The notes below the pieces were generated by a model, which made no database searches, was not told the DNA's origin, and saw only the letters and a list, made by a program, of their open reading frames with translations. A DNA stretch of 64,000 bases, taken from Cronobacter muytjensii ATCC 51329. Lineage in GTDB: Bacteria; Pseudomonadota; Gammaproteobacteria; Enterobacterales; Enterobacteriaceae. The translations under genes and the position numbers were made by a program. Of the stretch, positions 7,733 through 16,824 are shown piece after piece. The DNA is taken from contig NZ_CP012268.1 in assembly GCF_001277195.1 (NCBI RefSeq), positions 4,278,001 through 4,342,000 of the forward strand. The letters are read 5' to 3'. Positions within the stretch are counted from its first letter, which is position 1. Every line of letters starts with the position of its first letter.

Positions 7733-9775
7733 ATGACCAATCCATTACTGACGCCTTTTGAACTGCCGCCGTTTTCCTCCATTAAACCCGAGCACGTGGT
7801 GCCAGCCGTGACGAAAGCGCTGGAAGAGTGCCGCGCGCAGGTGGAGGCGGTAGTCAGCCGCGGCGCGCCTTACAGCTGGGAATCGCTTTGCCAGCCGCTT
7901 GCGGAGACGGACGACAGACTGGGCCGTATTTTTTCGCCGGTGAGCCACCTGAACTCCGTGAAAAACAGCCCCGAACTGCGCGAAGCCTATGAGCAGACGC
8001 TGCCGCTGCTCTCTGAATACAGCACCTGGGTGGGCCAGCACGAAGGGCTTTACCAGGCCTATCGCGATTTACGCGACGGCGAAAACTACGCGAAGCTCGA
8101 CACCGCTCAGAAAAAAGCGGTTGATAACGCGCTGCGCGATTTCGAACTCTCCGGCATCGGCCTGCCGAAAGAAAAACAGAAGCGCTACGGCGAAATCGCC
8201 GCGCGTCTTTCCGAGCTGGGCTCGCTCTACAGCAACAATGTGCTGGACGCGACTCAGGGCTGGACGAAGCTTGTGACCGATGAATCTGAACTCTCCGGTA
8301 TGCCGGAAAGCGCGCTGGCGGCCGCGAAAGCAATGGCCGAAGCCAAAGAGCAAGAGGGTTATCTGCTGACGCTGGATATCCCGAGCTATCTGCCGGTAAT
8401 GACCTACTGCGATAACGGGCGGCTTCGCGAAGAGATGTATCGCGCCTACAGCACGCGCGCTTCCGACCAGGGGCCGAACGCCGGTAAATGGGATAACACG
8501 CCGGTAATGGAAGAAATCCTGGCGCTGCGTCACGAGCTGGCGCAACTGCTCGGCTTCGACAGCTACGCGGAAAAATCGCTCGCCACCAAAATGGCGGAAA
8601 ACCCGCAACAGGTGCTGGATTTCTTAACCGATCTGGCCAAACGCGCGCGCCCGCAGGGTGAAAAGGAACTCGCCCAGTTGCGCGCCTTCGCCAAAGAGCA
8701 TTTCAGCGTGGACGAGCTGCAGCCGTGGGATATCGCGTACTACAGCGAAAAACAGAAGCAGCATCTCTATAGCATTAGCGATGAACAGCTGCGTCCGTAT
8801 TTCCCGGAAAACAAAGCCGTTAACGGCCTGTTTGAGGTCGTGAAGCGCATTTACGGCATCAGCGCGAAAGAGCGCAAAGATATCGACGTGTGGCACCCGG
8901 ACGTGCGCTTCTTCGAACTCTATGACGAGAGCGGCGAACTGCGCGGCAGCTTCTATCTCGATCTCTACGCGCGTGAAAACAAGCGCGGCGGGGCGTGGAT
9001 GGACGACTGTGTCGGCCAGATGCGTAAAGCGGATGGCTCGCTGCAAAAACCGGTGGCGTATCTCACCTGTAACTTTAACCGTCCGGTGAGCGGCAAACCG
9101 GCGCTGTTCACGCATGATGAAGTCATTACGCTGTTCCATGAGTTCGGTCACGGCCTGCACCATATGCTGACCCGTATAGAAACCCCAGGGGTCGCGGGCA
9201 TCAGCGGCGTGCCGTGGGACGCCGTCGAACTGCCGAGCCAGTTTATGGAAAACTGGTGCTGGGAGCCGGACGCGCTGGCGTTTATCTCCGGTCATTTCGA
9301 CACCGGCGAGCCGCTGCCGCAGGAGCTGCTGGATAAAATGCTGGCGGCGAAAAACTACCAGGCGGCGATGTTTATCCTGCGCCAGCTGGAGTTTGGCCTG
9401 TTCGACTTCCGCCTGCACGCGCAGTTCAGCCCGGAGCAGGGCGCGAAAGTGCTGGAAACCCTCGCGGAGATCAAAAAGCAGGTGGCCGTGGTGCCAGGCC
9501 CGACCTGGGGCCGCTTCCCGCATGCCTTCAGCCATATTTTCGCCGGCGGCTACGCGGCGGGGTACTACAGCTATCTGTGGGCCGATGTGCTGGCGGCGGA
9601 CGCCTATTCCCGTTTCGAAGAAGAGGGGATTTTCAACCGCGAAACCGGGCAGTCGTTCCTCGATAACATCCTGACGCGCGGCGGTTCTGAAGAGCCGATG
9701 GAGCTGTTCAAACGCTTCCGCGGCCGCGAACCGCAACTCGACGCGATGCTGGAACATTATGGCATTCAGGGCTGA
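7733..9775 (+). CDS. prlC: Oligopeptidase A
   Basis: A 680-residue zinc metallopeptidase of the M3 family, which degrades oligopeptides and cleaved signal peptides in the cytoplasm. The zinc motif is LFHEFGHGLHHM (about residue 470), with the third ligand Glu in the helix that follows. The N-terminus MTNPLLTPFELPPF matches E. coli PrlC, so I choose the ATG at 7733 with AGGA upstream rather than an in-frame upstream codon at 7700. It is followed after 8 bases by rsmJ, as in E. coli, and is preceded by a sigma-32 promoter. Confidence 0.98.
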   Translation: MTNPLLTPFELPPFSSIKPEHVVPAVTKALEECRAQVEAVVSRGAPYSWESLCQPLAETDDRLGRIFSPVSHLNSVKNSPELREAYEQTLPLLSEYSTWVGQHEGLYQAYRDLRDGENYAKLDTAQKKAVDNALRDFELSGIGLPKEKQKRYGEIAARLSELGSLYSNNVLDATQGWTKLVTDESELSGMPESALAAAKAMAEAKEQEGYLLTLDIPSYLPVMTYCDNGRLREEMYRAYSTRASDQGPNAGKWDNTPVMEEILALRHELAQLLGFDSYAEKSLATKMAENPQQVLDFLTDLAKRARPQGEKELAQLRAFAKEHFSVDELQPWDIAYYSEKQKQHLYSISDEQLRPYFPENKAVNGLFEVVKRIYGISAKERKDIDVWHPDVRFFELYDESGELRGSFYLDLYARENKRGGAWMDDCVGQMRKADGSLQKPVAYLTCNFNRPVSGKPALFTHDEVITLFHEFGHGLHHMLTRIETPGVAGISGVPWDAVELPSQFMENWCWEPDALAFISGHFDTGEPLPQELLDKMLAAKNYQAAMFILRQLEFGLFDFRLHAQFSPEQGAKVLETLAEIKKQVAVVPGPTWGRFPHAFSHIFAGGYAAGYYSYLWADVLAADAYSRFEEEGIFNRETGQSFLDNILTRGGSEEPMELFKRFRGREPQLDAMLEHYGIQG

Positions 9776-9783
9776 TCTTACGC

Positions 9784-10536
9784 GTGAACATTTGTCTGAT
9801 TGATGAAACAGGCGCCGGAGACGGCGCCTTATCTGTTCTGGCGGCCCGCTGGGGGCTGAGGCACGACGCCGATAACCCGATGGCCCTGGTAATGACGCCT
9901 GCGCATCTTGAATTGCGCAAGCGCGACGAGCCGAAGCTTGGCGGAATTTTTGTTGATTTCGTCGATGGCGCGATGGCGCACCGGCGGAAATTCGGCGGTG
10001 GACGCGGCGAGGCGGTGGCCAAAGCGGTCGGCGTGAAGGGCAGCTATCTGCCGCAGGTGGTGGATGCCACGGCGGGGCTCGGGCGCGATGCGTTCGTGCT
10101 GGCGTCGGTGGGGTGTCATGTGCGGATGCTGGAGCGCAACCCCGTAGTCGCGGCGCTGCTGGATGACGGCCTGACGCGCGGCTATCAGGATGCGGAAATC
10201 GGGCCGTGGCTGCGCGAGCGGTTACAGCTTATCCATGCCTCCAGCCTGACGGCGCTGGAAGCCATTACGCCGCGCCCGGAAGTGGTCTATCTCGACCCGA
10301 TGTTTCCGCACAAGCAGAAGAGCGCCCTGGTGAAAAAAGAGATGCGGGTGTTTCAGTCGCTGGTGGGGCCGGATCTCGATGCCGACGGACTGCTGGCGCC
10401 TGCGCGCGCGCTCGCCACAAAACGTGTGGTAGTTAAACGCCCCGATTACGCGCCGCCGCTTGGCGACGTGGCTACCCCGAATGCCGTGGTCACGAAAGGA
10501 CATCGGTTTGATATCTACACGGGCACGCTGGCCTAA
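9784..10536 (+). CDS. rsmJ: 16S rRNA (guanine(1516)-N2)-methyltransferase
   Basis: A 250-residue RsmJ. It has the SAM-binding glycine motif VVDATAGLGRDAFVLASVGC (about residues 92-111) and the catalytic motif YLDPMFPHKQKSALVKKEMR. It methylates G1516 of 16S rRNA. It starts 8 bases after prlC and is probably co-transcribed with it from the heat-shock promoter. Downstream, where E. coli has dtpB, there is a toxin-antitoxin pair on the other strand. Confidence 0.97.
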   Translation: MNICLIDETGAGDGALSVLAARWGLRHDADNPMALVMTPAHLELRKRDEPKLGGIFVDFVDGAMAHRRKFGGGRGEAVAKAVGVKGSYLPQVVDATAGLGRDAFVLASVGCHVRMLERNPVVAALLDDGLTRGYQDAEIGPWLRERLQLIHASSLTALEAITPRPEVVYLDPMFPHKQKSALVKKEMRVFQSLVGPDLDADGLLAPARALATKRVVVKRPDYAPPLGDVATPNAVVTKGHRFDIYTGTLA

Positions 10537-10602
10537 ACAGCCTGGCCCGGTAAGCGTGTGCGTATCGGGCGGTCTGGCTGTTCGCCCATATCGCGATAGT
10601 CA

Positions 10603-10878
10603 TTACGGGAACTGCTGACGGGCATGCAGCACGCTCAGCACCAGCAGGTATTCGGAAGTGACGTTATAAACGACGATATTATTCGGATGGGCGATGATTT
10701 CGCGGGTATCCGCCACTCGGCCTTCGCGGAACATCTCCGGATAATGCGCTGCGGGTAAAATCGACGCTTCAATACGCGTTAATAACGCCTGCGCGGCGGA
10801 AGGATTGTCACTGGCGACAACGCTAATAAGCGCAAAAAGATCCGTTTTTGCTGCTTCAGTCCATTGAATGGGGCGCAT
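10603..10878 (-). CDS. RelE/ParE-superfamily toxin
   Basis: A 91-residue ParE-like toxin: RPIQWTEAAKTDLFALISVV, an Arg/Glu-rich centre (MFREGRVADTREIIAHPNN) and the C-terminal strand LLVLSVLHARQQFP are standard for the fold. ParE relatives inhibit DNA gyrase; RelE relatives cleave mRNA; the HARQ tail favours ParE. Its ATG overlaps the stop of the upstream antitoxin by one base (TAATG), so the pair is translationally coupled. It sits between rsmJ and uspA, the slot occupied by dtpB in E. coli. Confidence 0.88.
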   Translation of the reverse strand: MRPIQWTEAAKTDLFALISVVASDNPSAAQALLTRIEASILPAAHYPEMFREGRVADTREIIAHPNNIVVYNVTSEYLLVLSVLHARQQFP

Positions 10879-11069
10879 TACGCCATTTTTCTACTCACTT
10901 TTGCGCTTTCAATGATCTTGCGCGCGCTTGCTATCACATCTTCCTGTGGCGTGATGGGCTGGCGGCTTGCCGCTGCGGCTTCCACTTTTTCACGAAACCA
11001 CCGTTCGTACTGTTCCGCCTGTTCATGGGTCTCGAATCTGGAGATGCCGGGGAAGTCATGTTTTGGCAT
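10878..11069 (-). CDS. PaaA-like antitoxin (stability determinant family)
   Basis: A 63-residue protein encoded directly upstream of the ParE-like toxin. The pattern FETHEQAEQYERWFREKV, followed by a hinge (QPITPQEDV) and a basic C-terminal helix, resembles the PaaA2-type or stability-determinant antitoxins that are partly disordered and pair with ParE2. In E. coli O157 that family has an extra regulator, PaaR; no such gene is present here, so this is a two-gene module. The call rests on motif memory rather than an alignment. Confidence 0.75.
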   Translation of the reverse strand: MPKHDFPGISRFETHEQAEQYERWFREKVEAAAASRQPITPQEDVIASARKIIESAKVSRKMA

Positions 11070-11209
11070 ACGCGTTTTCTCTACGATTCATTTTTAAGCA
11101 GTATAACGTCCGGGTGGGAGTGAACTAATTAAAGCGGAAATGAAAACCGCGGCCTGTGCCGCGGTTTGAGGTCAATGAAATCCGAAATGACTGCCAACGA
11201 GAACCTGCA

Positions 11210-11235
11210 GGGCGGGTAAGCGTCGCGCACCCGCC
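11210..11235. repeat. REP-like palindrome
   Basis: GGGCGGGTAAGCG then CGCGCACCCGCC. One member of a recurring GC-rich imperfect palindrome with the pattern GGCGGGTAAGCG...ACCCGCC, here just downstream of uspA. Confidence 0.65.
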
Positions 11236-11242
11236 ATCGCCA

Positions 11243-11680
11243 TTACGCCTCTTCGTCGTCGCGCAGCGGAACAATCAACATATCGATATGAACGGTGTTG
11301 ATAAGCTGACGCGCAGAAGACATCAGCTTGCTCCAGAAATCCTGATGGTGACCGCATACCACCAGATCCACATCATATTTTTTGATAGCGTCAACCAGCA
11401 CCTGGCCCAGATCGCCGCTGCCGCTCAGGGTTTCGGTGATCGGATAGCCCGCGTTGGTGGAGAGCTCGGTCAGCGCGTGATGCGTTTCTTCGGAGATACG
11501 CTTTTGCATGTCGCCCAGGTTAACGTCAATTAACCCGGTGTAGAGGTCGGAATAATTCACATCGACATGAATCAGGGAAATCTTCGCGTTATAGGGGCGC
11601 GCCATAGATACCGCTTTATCTACCAGCACTTTGCTTTCAGGAGACAGATCGACCGCGATAAGAATATGTTTGTAAGCCAT
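11243..11680 (-). CDS. uspA: Universal stress protein A
   Basis: A 145-residue cytoplasmic UspA, induced by growth arrest and many stresses. The N-terminus MAYKHILIAVDLSPESKVLV and the rest match the E. coli protein closely. An upstream in-frame extension to 11878 exists, but the ATG at 11680 has GGAAGGAG just upstream and gives the conserved N-terminus. The protein lacks the G-x2-G-x9-G-S/T ATP-binding motif, as UspA itself does. It is divergent from uspB, as in E. coli. Confidence 0.97.
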   Translation of the reverse strand: MAYKHILIAVDLSPESKVLVDKAVSMARPYNAKISLIHVDVNYSDLYTGLIDVNLGDMQKRISEETHHALTELSTNAGYPITETLSGSGDLGQVLVDAIKKYDVDLVVCGHHQDFWSKLMSSARQLINTVHIDMLIVPLRDDEEA

Positions 11681-12075
11681 AGTGTTACTCCTTCCATAAG
11701 ATGTCGATGACCAGTGGACAGGATGACGTATTGCTGCCTGCGGCGTCATCCCCGTGCCCGCGTCCTGCGTACCACAATCGCGGGAACGCATTCCAGCGTA
11801 AAGACTTAGCGCTAAAGCTAATTTTACCTTATAGCGCCCCGGTAGATCCGTCAATGCGCCGGGGTCGCATACATTCAAGCTAAAAATAGCTCCGTGAGCG
11901 TTGATAAGGATTAACGATGTGGTAAAAAAATTACCGGATCTCCTACACTATTAAAAAAGCCGTTCGGGTGAATAAATGTGAACCCGATCGACTTTCACGC
12001 ATGCACGCTTTCACAGAACAGTCTTTCAGGTATTGGAGAGCCATTGCTTTCCAGGCGAGTCGTCGGGGGGAAGGT
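11681..12075. other. uspA-uspB divergent control region
   Basis: This 395-bp gap carries the promoters of two divergent stress genes. On the plus strand CTACACTA at 11943-11950 fits the extended C-T-A-c-A-C-T pattern of sigma-S -10 elements and would serve uspB. On the minus strand, A/T-rich sequence around 11815-11835 is the likely uspA -10 area. No conserved small ORF is evident. Confidence 0.5.
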
Positions 12076-12411
12076 ATGATAAGCACCGTCGCGCTGTTTT
12101 GGGCCTTGTTTTTGGTTTGCGTTATTAATATGGCGCGTTATTTCTCATCGTTACGCGCGCTGTTGGTGGTGCTCAGAGGATGCGATCCGCTGCTTTATCA
12201 ATATGTGGACGGTGGCGGCTTTTTTACCGCGCATGGTCAGCCCAGCAAACAGATTCGCCTTGTCTGGTATATCTACTGGCAGCGTTATCTCGATCATCAT
12301 GACGACGAATTTATTCGCCGCTGCGAACGCGTGCGTCGCCAGTTTATTCTCACCAGTTCACTCTGCGGATTAGTCATTATCAGCCTGGTTGGGCTGATGA
12401 TTTGGCATTAA
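12076..12411 (+). CDS. uspB: Universal stress protein B
   Basis: A 111-residue inner membrane protein with a membrane segment at each end (STVALFWALFLVCVINMA and FILTSSLCGLVIISLVGLMI) and the conserved YQYVDGGGFFTAHGQP. E. coli uspB is sigma-S dependent and helps ethanol tolerance in stationary phase. I take the ATG at 12076, preceded by GGGGGGAAGG, over an in-frame start at 11968, because it reproduces the E. coli N-terminus. A putative sigma-S -10 lies upstream. It is convergent with pitA. Confidence 0.96.
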   Translation: MISTVALFWALFLVCVINMARYFSSLRALLVVLRGCDPLLYQYVDGGGFFTAHGQPSKQIRLVWYIYWQRYLDHHDDEFIRRCERVRRQFILTSSLCGLVIISLVGLMIWH

Positions 12412-12413
12412 AA

Positions 12414-12439
12414 AAGCGGGTCAGTTGCCTGACCCGCTT
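12414..12439. terminator. Bidirectional terminator between uspB and pitA
   Basis: Perfect 11-bp stem AAGCGGGTCAG / CTGACCCGCTT with a TTGC loop, flanked by A and T residues, between two convergent genes. Confidence 0.9.
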
Positions 12440-12461
12440 CTTCACGCTTACACGGCTTCGC

Positions 12462-13964
12462 TTACACGAAACGCAGCGCTATCCAGTACAGCGCGCCTGA
12501 GAGCGCGACAGACGCCGGCAGGGTGAATACCCATGCCATCAGGATGCTGGTGACGGTTTTGCGTTGCAGACCGCCGCCATCGACCAGCATCGTGCCCGCG
12601 ACCGACGACGAGAGCACATGCGTCGTGGATACCGGCATACCGGTATAGCTCGCAACGCCGATGGAGACAGCCGCGGTCATCTGCGCCGACATGCCCTGCG
12701 CGTAGGTCATGCCTTTCTTACCGATTTTCTCGCCGATGGTGGTCGCCACGCGGCGCCAGCCGATCATCGTACCGATGCCAAGCGCCAGCGCGACAGCCAT
12801 GATGATCCAGACCGGAGCGTACTCAATGGTGCTGAGCATATCCGCCTTCAGGTTCTTCAGCAGGCGCTGATCTTCCGCGCTGGTCTCTTTCAGCTTCGCC
12901 ACTTTGTCGGTGGTATCGGAGATGCAGAGCATAATGCGGCGCAGCTGGCTGCGCTGATCCACGTTCAGCTTGTCATAGCTGTCGATGTTGTTGAGCATCG
13001 CTTTCGCGCGATCCAGCGCCAGAATGGCGCGGCTGGCGTCACAGTGGAACTCTTTCGGATTGCCCGTCGGGTTCACCTGCTCCGGCGTCGGGATAACCGG
13101 GTCGACGCCCGCCACCTGACGCAGCGCGGCCGGATGCTGCTGGAAGTACGTTTCCACGTTATTGACCGCGTCGCGGGTGCGGGTGATGTCGTAGCCGGAG
13201 GCATTCATATTCACCACAAAGCCCGCAGGCGCCACGCCAATCAGCACCAGCATAATCAGGCCAATGCCTTTCTGACCGTCGTTCGCGCCGTGAGAGAAAC
13301 TCACGCCGATAGCCGACAGAATCAGCGCAATACGGGTCCAGAACGGCGGCTTTTTCTTGCCGTCTTTCTTTTCACGTTCGGCGGGCGTCAGATGGATACG
13401 GGCGCGTTTTTTGGTGCCGCTCCAGTAGCGACGCAGCAAAAACACCAGGCCACCTGCGAATACCAGACCGACAATCGGCGAGATAATCAGCGAACCGAAA
13501 ATATTAATGACTTTCGGGATATTCAGCGCGTCCACCACGGACGTGCCGGTCATCAGGGCGTTAGTCAGACCAATCCCGATGATAGCGCCAATCAGCGTAT
13601 GGGAGCTGGACGCCGGCAGGCCCAGATACCAGGTGCCGAGGTTCCAGATGATAGCGGCCAGCAGCATGGAAAAGACCATCGCCAGGCCATGAGCGGAGCC
13701 CACGTTCAGCAGCAGATCGGTCGGCAGCATATGCACAATCGCATAAGCCACGCTTAAGCCGCCAAGCAGAACACCGAGGAAGTTAAAGAGAGCCGCCATG
13801 GCCACCGCAAGTTGCGATCGCATAGCGCGTGTATAGATAACCGTTGCGACTGCGTTTGCCGTATCATGGAAGCCGTTAATAGCTTCATAAAACAGTACAA
13901 ATCCCAGAGCAAGCAATAGTAACAGGCCAGTGTGTAAATCCAGCCCGGCAAACAAATGTAGCAT
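12462..13964 (-). CDS. pitA: Low-affinity inorganic phosphate transporter
   Basis: A 500-residue multi-pass PiT-family carrier that imports metal-phosphate complexes with protons. Diagnostic family motifs are GFHDTANAVATVIYTRAM near the N-terminus and SFSHGANDGQKGIGLIMLVL in the middle; a long soluble loop follows (about residues 255-390). It is the same size as E. coli PitA and occupies the same place beside uspB and yhiN. Confidence 0.97.
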   Translation of the reverse strand: MLHLFAGLDLHTGLLLLLALGFVLFYEAINGFHDTANAVATVIYTRAMRSQLAVAMAALFNFLGVLLGGLSVAYAIVHMLPTDLLLNVGSAHGLAMVFSMLLAAIIWNLGTWYLGLPASSSHTLIGAIIGIGLTNALMTGTSVVDALNIPKVINIFGSLIISPIVGLVFAGGLVFLLRRYWSGTKKRARIHLTPAEREKKDGKKKPPFWTRIALILSAIGVSFSHGANDGQKGIGLIMLVLIGVAPAGFVVNMNASGYDITRTRDAVNNVETYFQQHPAALRQVAGVDPVIPTPEQVNPTGNPKEFHCDASRAILALDRAKAMLNNIDSYDKLNVDQRSQLRRIMLCISDTTDKVAKLKETSAEDQRLLKNLKADMLSTIEYAPVWIIMAVALALGIGTMIGWRRVATTIGEKIGKKGMTYAQGMSAQMTAAVSIGVASYTGMPVSTTHVLSSSVAGTMLVDGGGLQRKTVTSILMAWVFTLPASVALSGALYWIALRFV

Positions 13965-14193
13965 AGGACGTTACGCCATTTTGAGGACATGAACGCGGCG
14001 CATTATCTAAGACAACGGCAGCATGGGCAAAGTGAAATATAGACTTTTTTTAATCGGTGTCATCGGAATGTCAATTTCACTAAAGAGATTACCTTTTAAA
14101 TTCAATTTATTAGAATTTGTAACAGGGTTTTGTCTGGTGCGACCAGAGAGGAAACTTTACAATTCGCGGCCTTAACGGCAATGAGGAAGGGTT

Positions 14194-15384
14194 GTGGAAC
14201 AGTTTGATGCCATCATCGTAGGGGCAGGCGCGGCAGGATTATTCTGCGCGGCGCAGGCAGGGCAGGCGGGGCGCCGGGTTTTAGTGCTGGATAACGGTAA
14301 GAAACCCGGACGGAAAATCCTGATGTCCGGCGGCGGACGCTGCAATTTCACCAACCTTTACGTTGAGCCTTCCGCCTACCTCAGCGCTAACCCGCATTTC
14401 TGTAAATCGGCGCTGGCGCGCTACACCCAGTGGGATTTTATCGATCTGGTAGGCAAGCACGGCATCGCCTGGCATGAGAAAACGCTCGGGCAGCTTTTTT
14501 GCGATGATTCGGCGGAACAGATTGTCACGATGCTAATGGCGGAATGTGAGAAAGGCGGCGTCACCGTGCGGCTGCGCAGTGAAGTGCTGGATATCGCGCG
14601 CGACGAGAACGGCTACACCCTGACGCTGAACGGCGGCGCGGCGCAGACCCCGAAGCTGGTGATCGCGAGCGGCGGTCTGTCGATGCCTGGCCTCGGCGCG
14701 ACGCCGTTTGGTTATAAAGTCGCGGAACAGTTCGGCCTGAAGGTATTGCCGACCCGCGCCGGCCTGGTGCCGTTTACGCTCCACAAGCCGCTGCTGGAGC
14801 AGATCCAGACTCTCTCCGGCGTCTCGGTGCCCGCCGTGGTGACCGCTGACAACGACACGGTCTTTCGCGAAAACATCCTCTTTACCCATCGCGGGCTCTC
14901 CGGCCCGGCGATGTTGCAGATCTCCAGCTACTGGCAACCGGGCGAGTGGGTAACGGTCAACCTGTTGCCGGATGTCGACGCGGGCGCGTTTATCGACGAA
15001 CAGCGCGCCGCACACCCGAATCAGAGCCTGAAAAACACACTCGCGATGCTGCTGCCGAAGCGGCTGGTGGAGTGTCTGCAAAGCCTCGGACAACTGCCGG
15101 ACGTCACGCTGAAACAGCTCAACAGCCGCCAGCAGCAAGAACTGCTGGAGACGCTGCACGGCTGGCGCGTCCAGCCCAACGGCACCGAAGGCTATCGCAC
15201 CGCGGAAGTGACGCTTGGCGGGGTGGATACTCACGAGCTCTCCTCCCGCACGATGGAGGCGCGCAACGTGCCGGGTCTCTATTTTATCGGCGAAGTGGTG
15301 GATGTGACCGGCTGGCTCGGCGGGTATAACTTCCAGTGGGCCTGGAGTTCCGCCTGGGCCTGCGCCCAGGCGCTCGTCGAATAA
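14194..15384 (+). CDS. yhiN: YhiN family FAD/NAD(P)-dependent oxidoreductase
   Basis: A 396-residue HI0933-type flavoprotein. The FAD-binding loop is DAIIVGAGAAGLFCAAQAG at residues 5-23, followed by GRKILMSGGGRCNFTN, and the C-terminal GEVVDVTGWLGGYNFQWAWS is characteristic. The physiological reaction of this family is not established. The start is GTG, supported by AGGAAGG just upstream and by the family N-terminus. It is divergent from pitA, as in E. coli. Confidence 0.94.
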   Translation: MEQFDAIIVGAGAAGLFCAAQAGQAGRRVLVLDNGKKPGRKILMSGGGRCNFTNLYVEPSAYLSANPHFCKSALARYTQWDFIDLVGKHGIAWHEKTLGQLFCDDSAEQIVTMLMAECEKGGVTVRLRSEVLDIARDENGYTLTLNGGAAQTPKLVIASGGLSMPGLGATPFGYKVAEQFGLKVLPTRAGLVPFTLHKPLLEQIQTLSGVSVPAVVTADNDTVFRENILFTHRGLSGPAMLQISSYWQPGEWVTVNLLPDVDAGAFIDEQRAAHPNQSLKNTLAMLLPKRLVECLQSLGQLPDVTLKQLNSRQQQELLETLHGWRVQPNGTEGYRTAEVTLGGVDTHELSSRTMEARNVPGLYFIGEVVDVTGWLGGYNFQWAWSSAWACAQALVE

Positions 15385-15390
15385 CGCGTT

Positions 15391-16800
15391 TCAGTAGAGA
15401 TTTTGCGGCGTGAAAATGCCGTACTGGCGCGTCATCCGGAGCGACGCGGGCGCGCCAGGCTCGCCATCCAGCGCGTCGAGAAACGCGCCCGCCCACCACT
15501 GATTATCATACTGCCGCACTTGCGTCAGCAGCGCCGCATGGCGCTGTTTGCGCTCTGCAAGCGGCATCGAGAGCGCGGAATGCAGCGCTTCGCTAAGCTC
15601 ATGCGCGTCATACGGATTGACGACTATCGCGCCTTTAAGCTGCTCCGCCGTGCCGGTAAATTGCGACAGGATCAGCACGCCCGGATCGGCGGGATCCTGC
15701 GCCAGCACATAGGCTTTAGCGCTCAGGCTGACCCCCTCTGACAGCGGCGTAAACAGCCCTGCTCTGGCGCGGCCGTAAATCCCGGCGACGGCGCGCCGGT
15801 TCAGCGCGTCGTTATGCAGATAATTCACCGGAAACCAGCTGAGATCGCCAAAAGCGCCGTTAACCTCGCTGCAAAAACGCGCCAGTTGCTGTTCCAGCCG
15901 CGGTGAAAAATGCGGGTACTCTTTGGCCGGATCGCTCATTTGCAGCAGCGTCACTTCGCGCAGGTATTGCGGATGGTTATTCAGCAGGCTGCGCATCGCA
16001 TCGATGCGGTAATGAATGCCGCTGATGTCATTTATCACATCGTCGCTGACGATAAGCTGGCGCGGATATAACGCGCCGCTTTTGCCGGTCAGCGGCGCGT
16101 GGCGGGTCGGGCGCGGCGTCGCCACGCCGCAGGGAAAGACGCCGACGTTAATGATATGCCCGTTAACGCGAAGCGTAGTGGCGGAAAGCCGCTCCGTACG
16201 GTAGTGGCGCATCACGCACAGCAAAAAGTTATTCACGTCGCTGCCCGACTGAAAGCCAATCAGATCGTAAAAAAAGAGCGAGCGCATCAGCCAGTCATGC
16301 TCCGGCAGCGTTCTGAACACGTCGCCGGGCGGAAACGGCTGATGCAAAAAGAAGCCGCACGGGTTCAGCAAACCCGCCTCTTTCAGGCAGCGCCCAAGAG
16401 GAATGAGATGGTAATCCTGCACCCAGACCATGTCATCCGGGCAGATCTCGTCCGTCGCCATCTCCGCCACTGCCTCGTTCCAGGTTTTATAGGCGCAGAA
16501 TGCGCCCTTCTGGTGCGTGGCGAGATCGGGCCGGTTATGGAATACCGGCCACAGCGCCTGGTGCACATAGCCGTGATAGTAGTCGGCGTATTCGGCGGGC
16601 GACATCGTCCAGCGCTGGCGCGTATAGCCTGCGGTGTCGCGCACGGCGACCCGGCGCGGCTCCCCCGCAAGACCAATGGCGCCGCTCCAGCCCATCCACA
16701 GGCCGCCGCGCTGGCGCATAATATCGTGCAGGGCTTCCGCCTGCGCGTCGGCGCCGTGCGGCACGCCGCACCGGCTGGATATCATGACTAAGCGAGACAT
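15391..16800 (-). CDS. Degenerate trehalose-6-phosphate synthase paralogue (GT20 family)
   Basis: A 469-residue protein clearly related to OtsA: GGLWMGWSG (32-40), LWPVFHNRPDL, WVQDYHLIPL (126-135), GFFLHQPFP (149-157), YDLIGFQS and DPGVLILSQFTGTAEQLKGA (372-391). OtsA function depends on residues that are missing here. The N-terminal GGLAVG loop that holds UDP is gone (AQAEALHDI, 19-27). The V-E-R-L-D-Y-S-K-G motif with catalytic Arg and Lys is replaced by VSDDVINDISG (251-261). The R-D-G-M-N-L-V-A-K-E motif is SEGVSLSAKA (354-363). The ORF is intact and has a good ribosome site (AGAGGTG). It follows the glutamine-synthetase-like gene after 24 bases. It is probably inactive in normal trehalose synthesis, or altered in specificity. 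Confidence 0.85.
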   Translation of the reverse strand: MSRLVMISSRCGVPHGADAQAEALHDIMRQRGGLWMGWSGAIGLAGEPRRVAVRDTAGYTRQRWTMSPAEYADYYHGYVHQALWPVFHNRPDLATHQKGAFCAYKTWNEAVAEMATDEICPDDMVWVQDYHLIPLGRCLKEAGLLNPCGFFLHQPFPPGDVFRTLPEHDWLMRSLFFYDLIGFQSGSDVNNFLLCVMRHYRTERLSATTLRVNGHIINVGVFPCGVATPRPTRHAPLTGKSGALYPRQLIVSDDVINDISGIHYRIDAMRSLLNNHPQYLREVTLLQMSDPAKEYPHFSPRLEQQLARFCSEVNGAFGDLSWFPVNYLHNDALNRRAVAGIYGRARAGLFTPLSEGVSLSAKAYVLAQDPADPGVLILSQFTGTAEQLKGAIVVNPYDAHELSEALHSALSMPLAERKQRHAALLTQVRQYDNQWWAGAFLDALDGEPGAPASLRMTRQYGIFTPQNLY

Positions 16801-16824
16801 GACTCACCTCTTCTTTAAGCGTAA

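Noticed and set aside
8624..9757. 377-codon open frame antisense to prlC
   Set aside because: It is a shadow of the GC-rich codon pattern of prlC: no family motifs, no ribosome site, and prlC is certain.
12564..13757. 397-codon open frame antisense to pitA
   Set aside because: Composition is His/Arg/Gln-rich, as expected from reading a membrane protein gene backwards; no recognisable domain.
15391..16800. Calling the GT20 gene otsA
   Set aside because: Catalytic motifs are missing and otsB is not adjacent, so the plain name would mislead.
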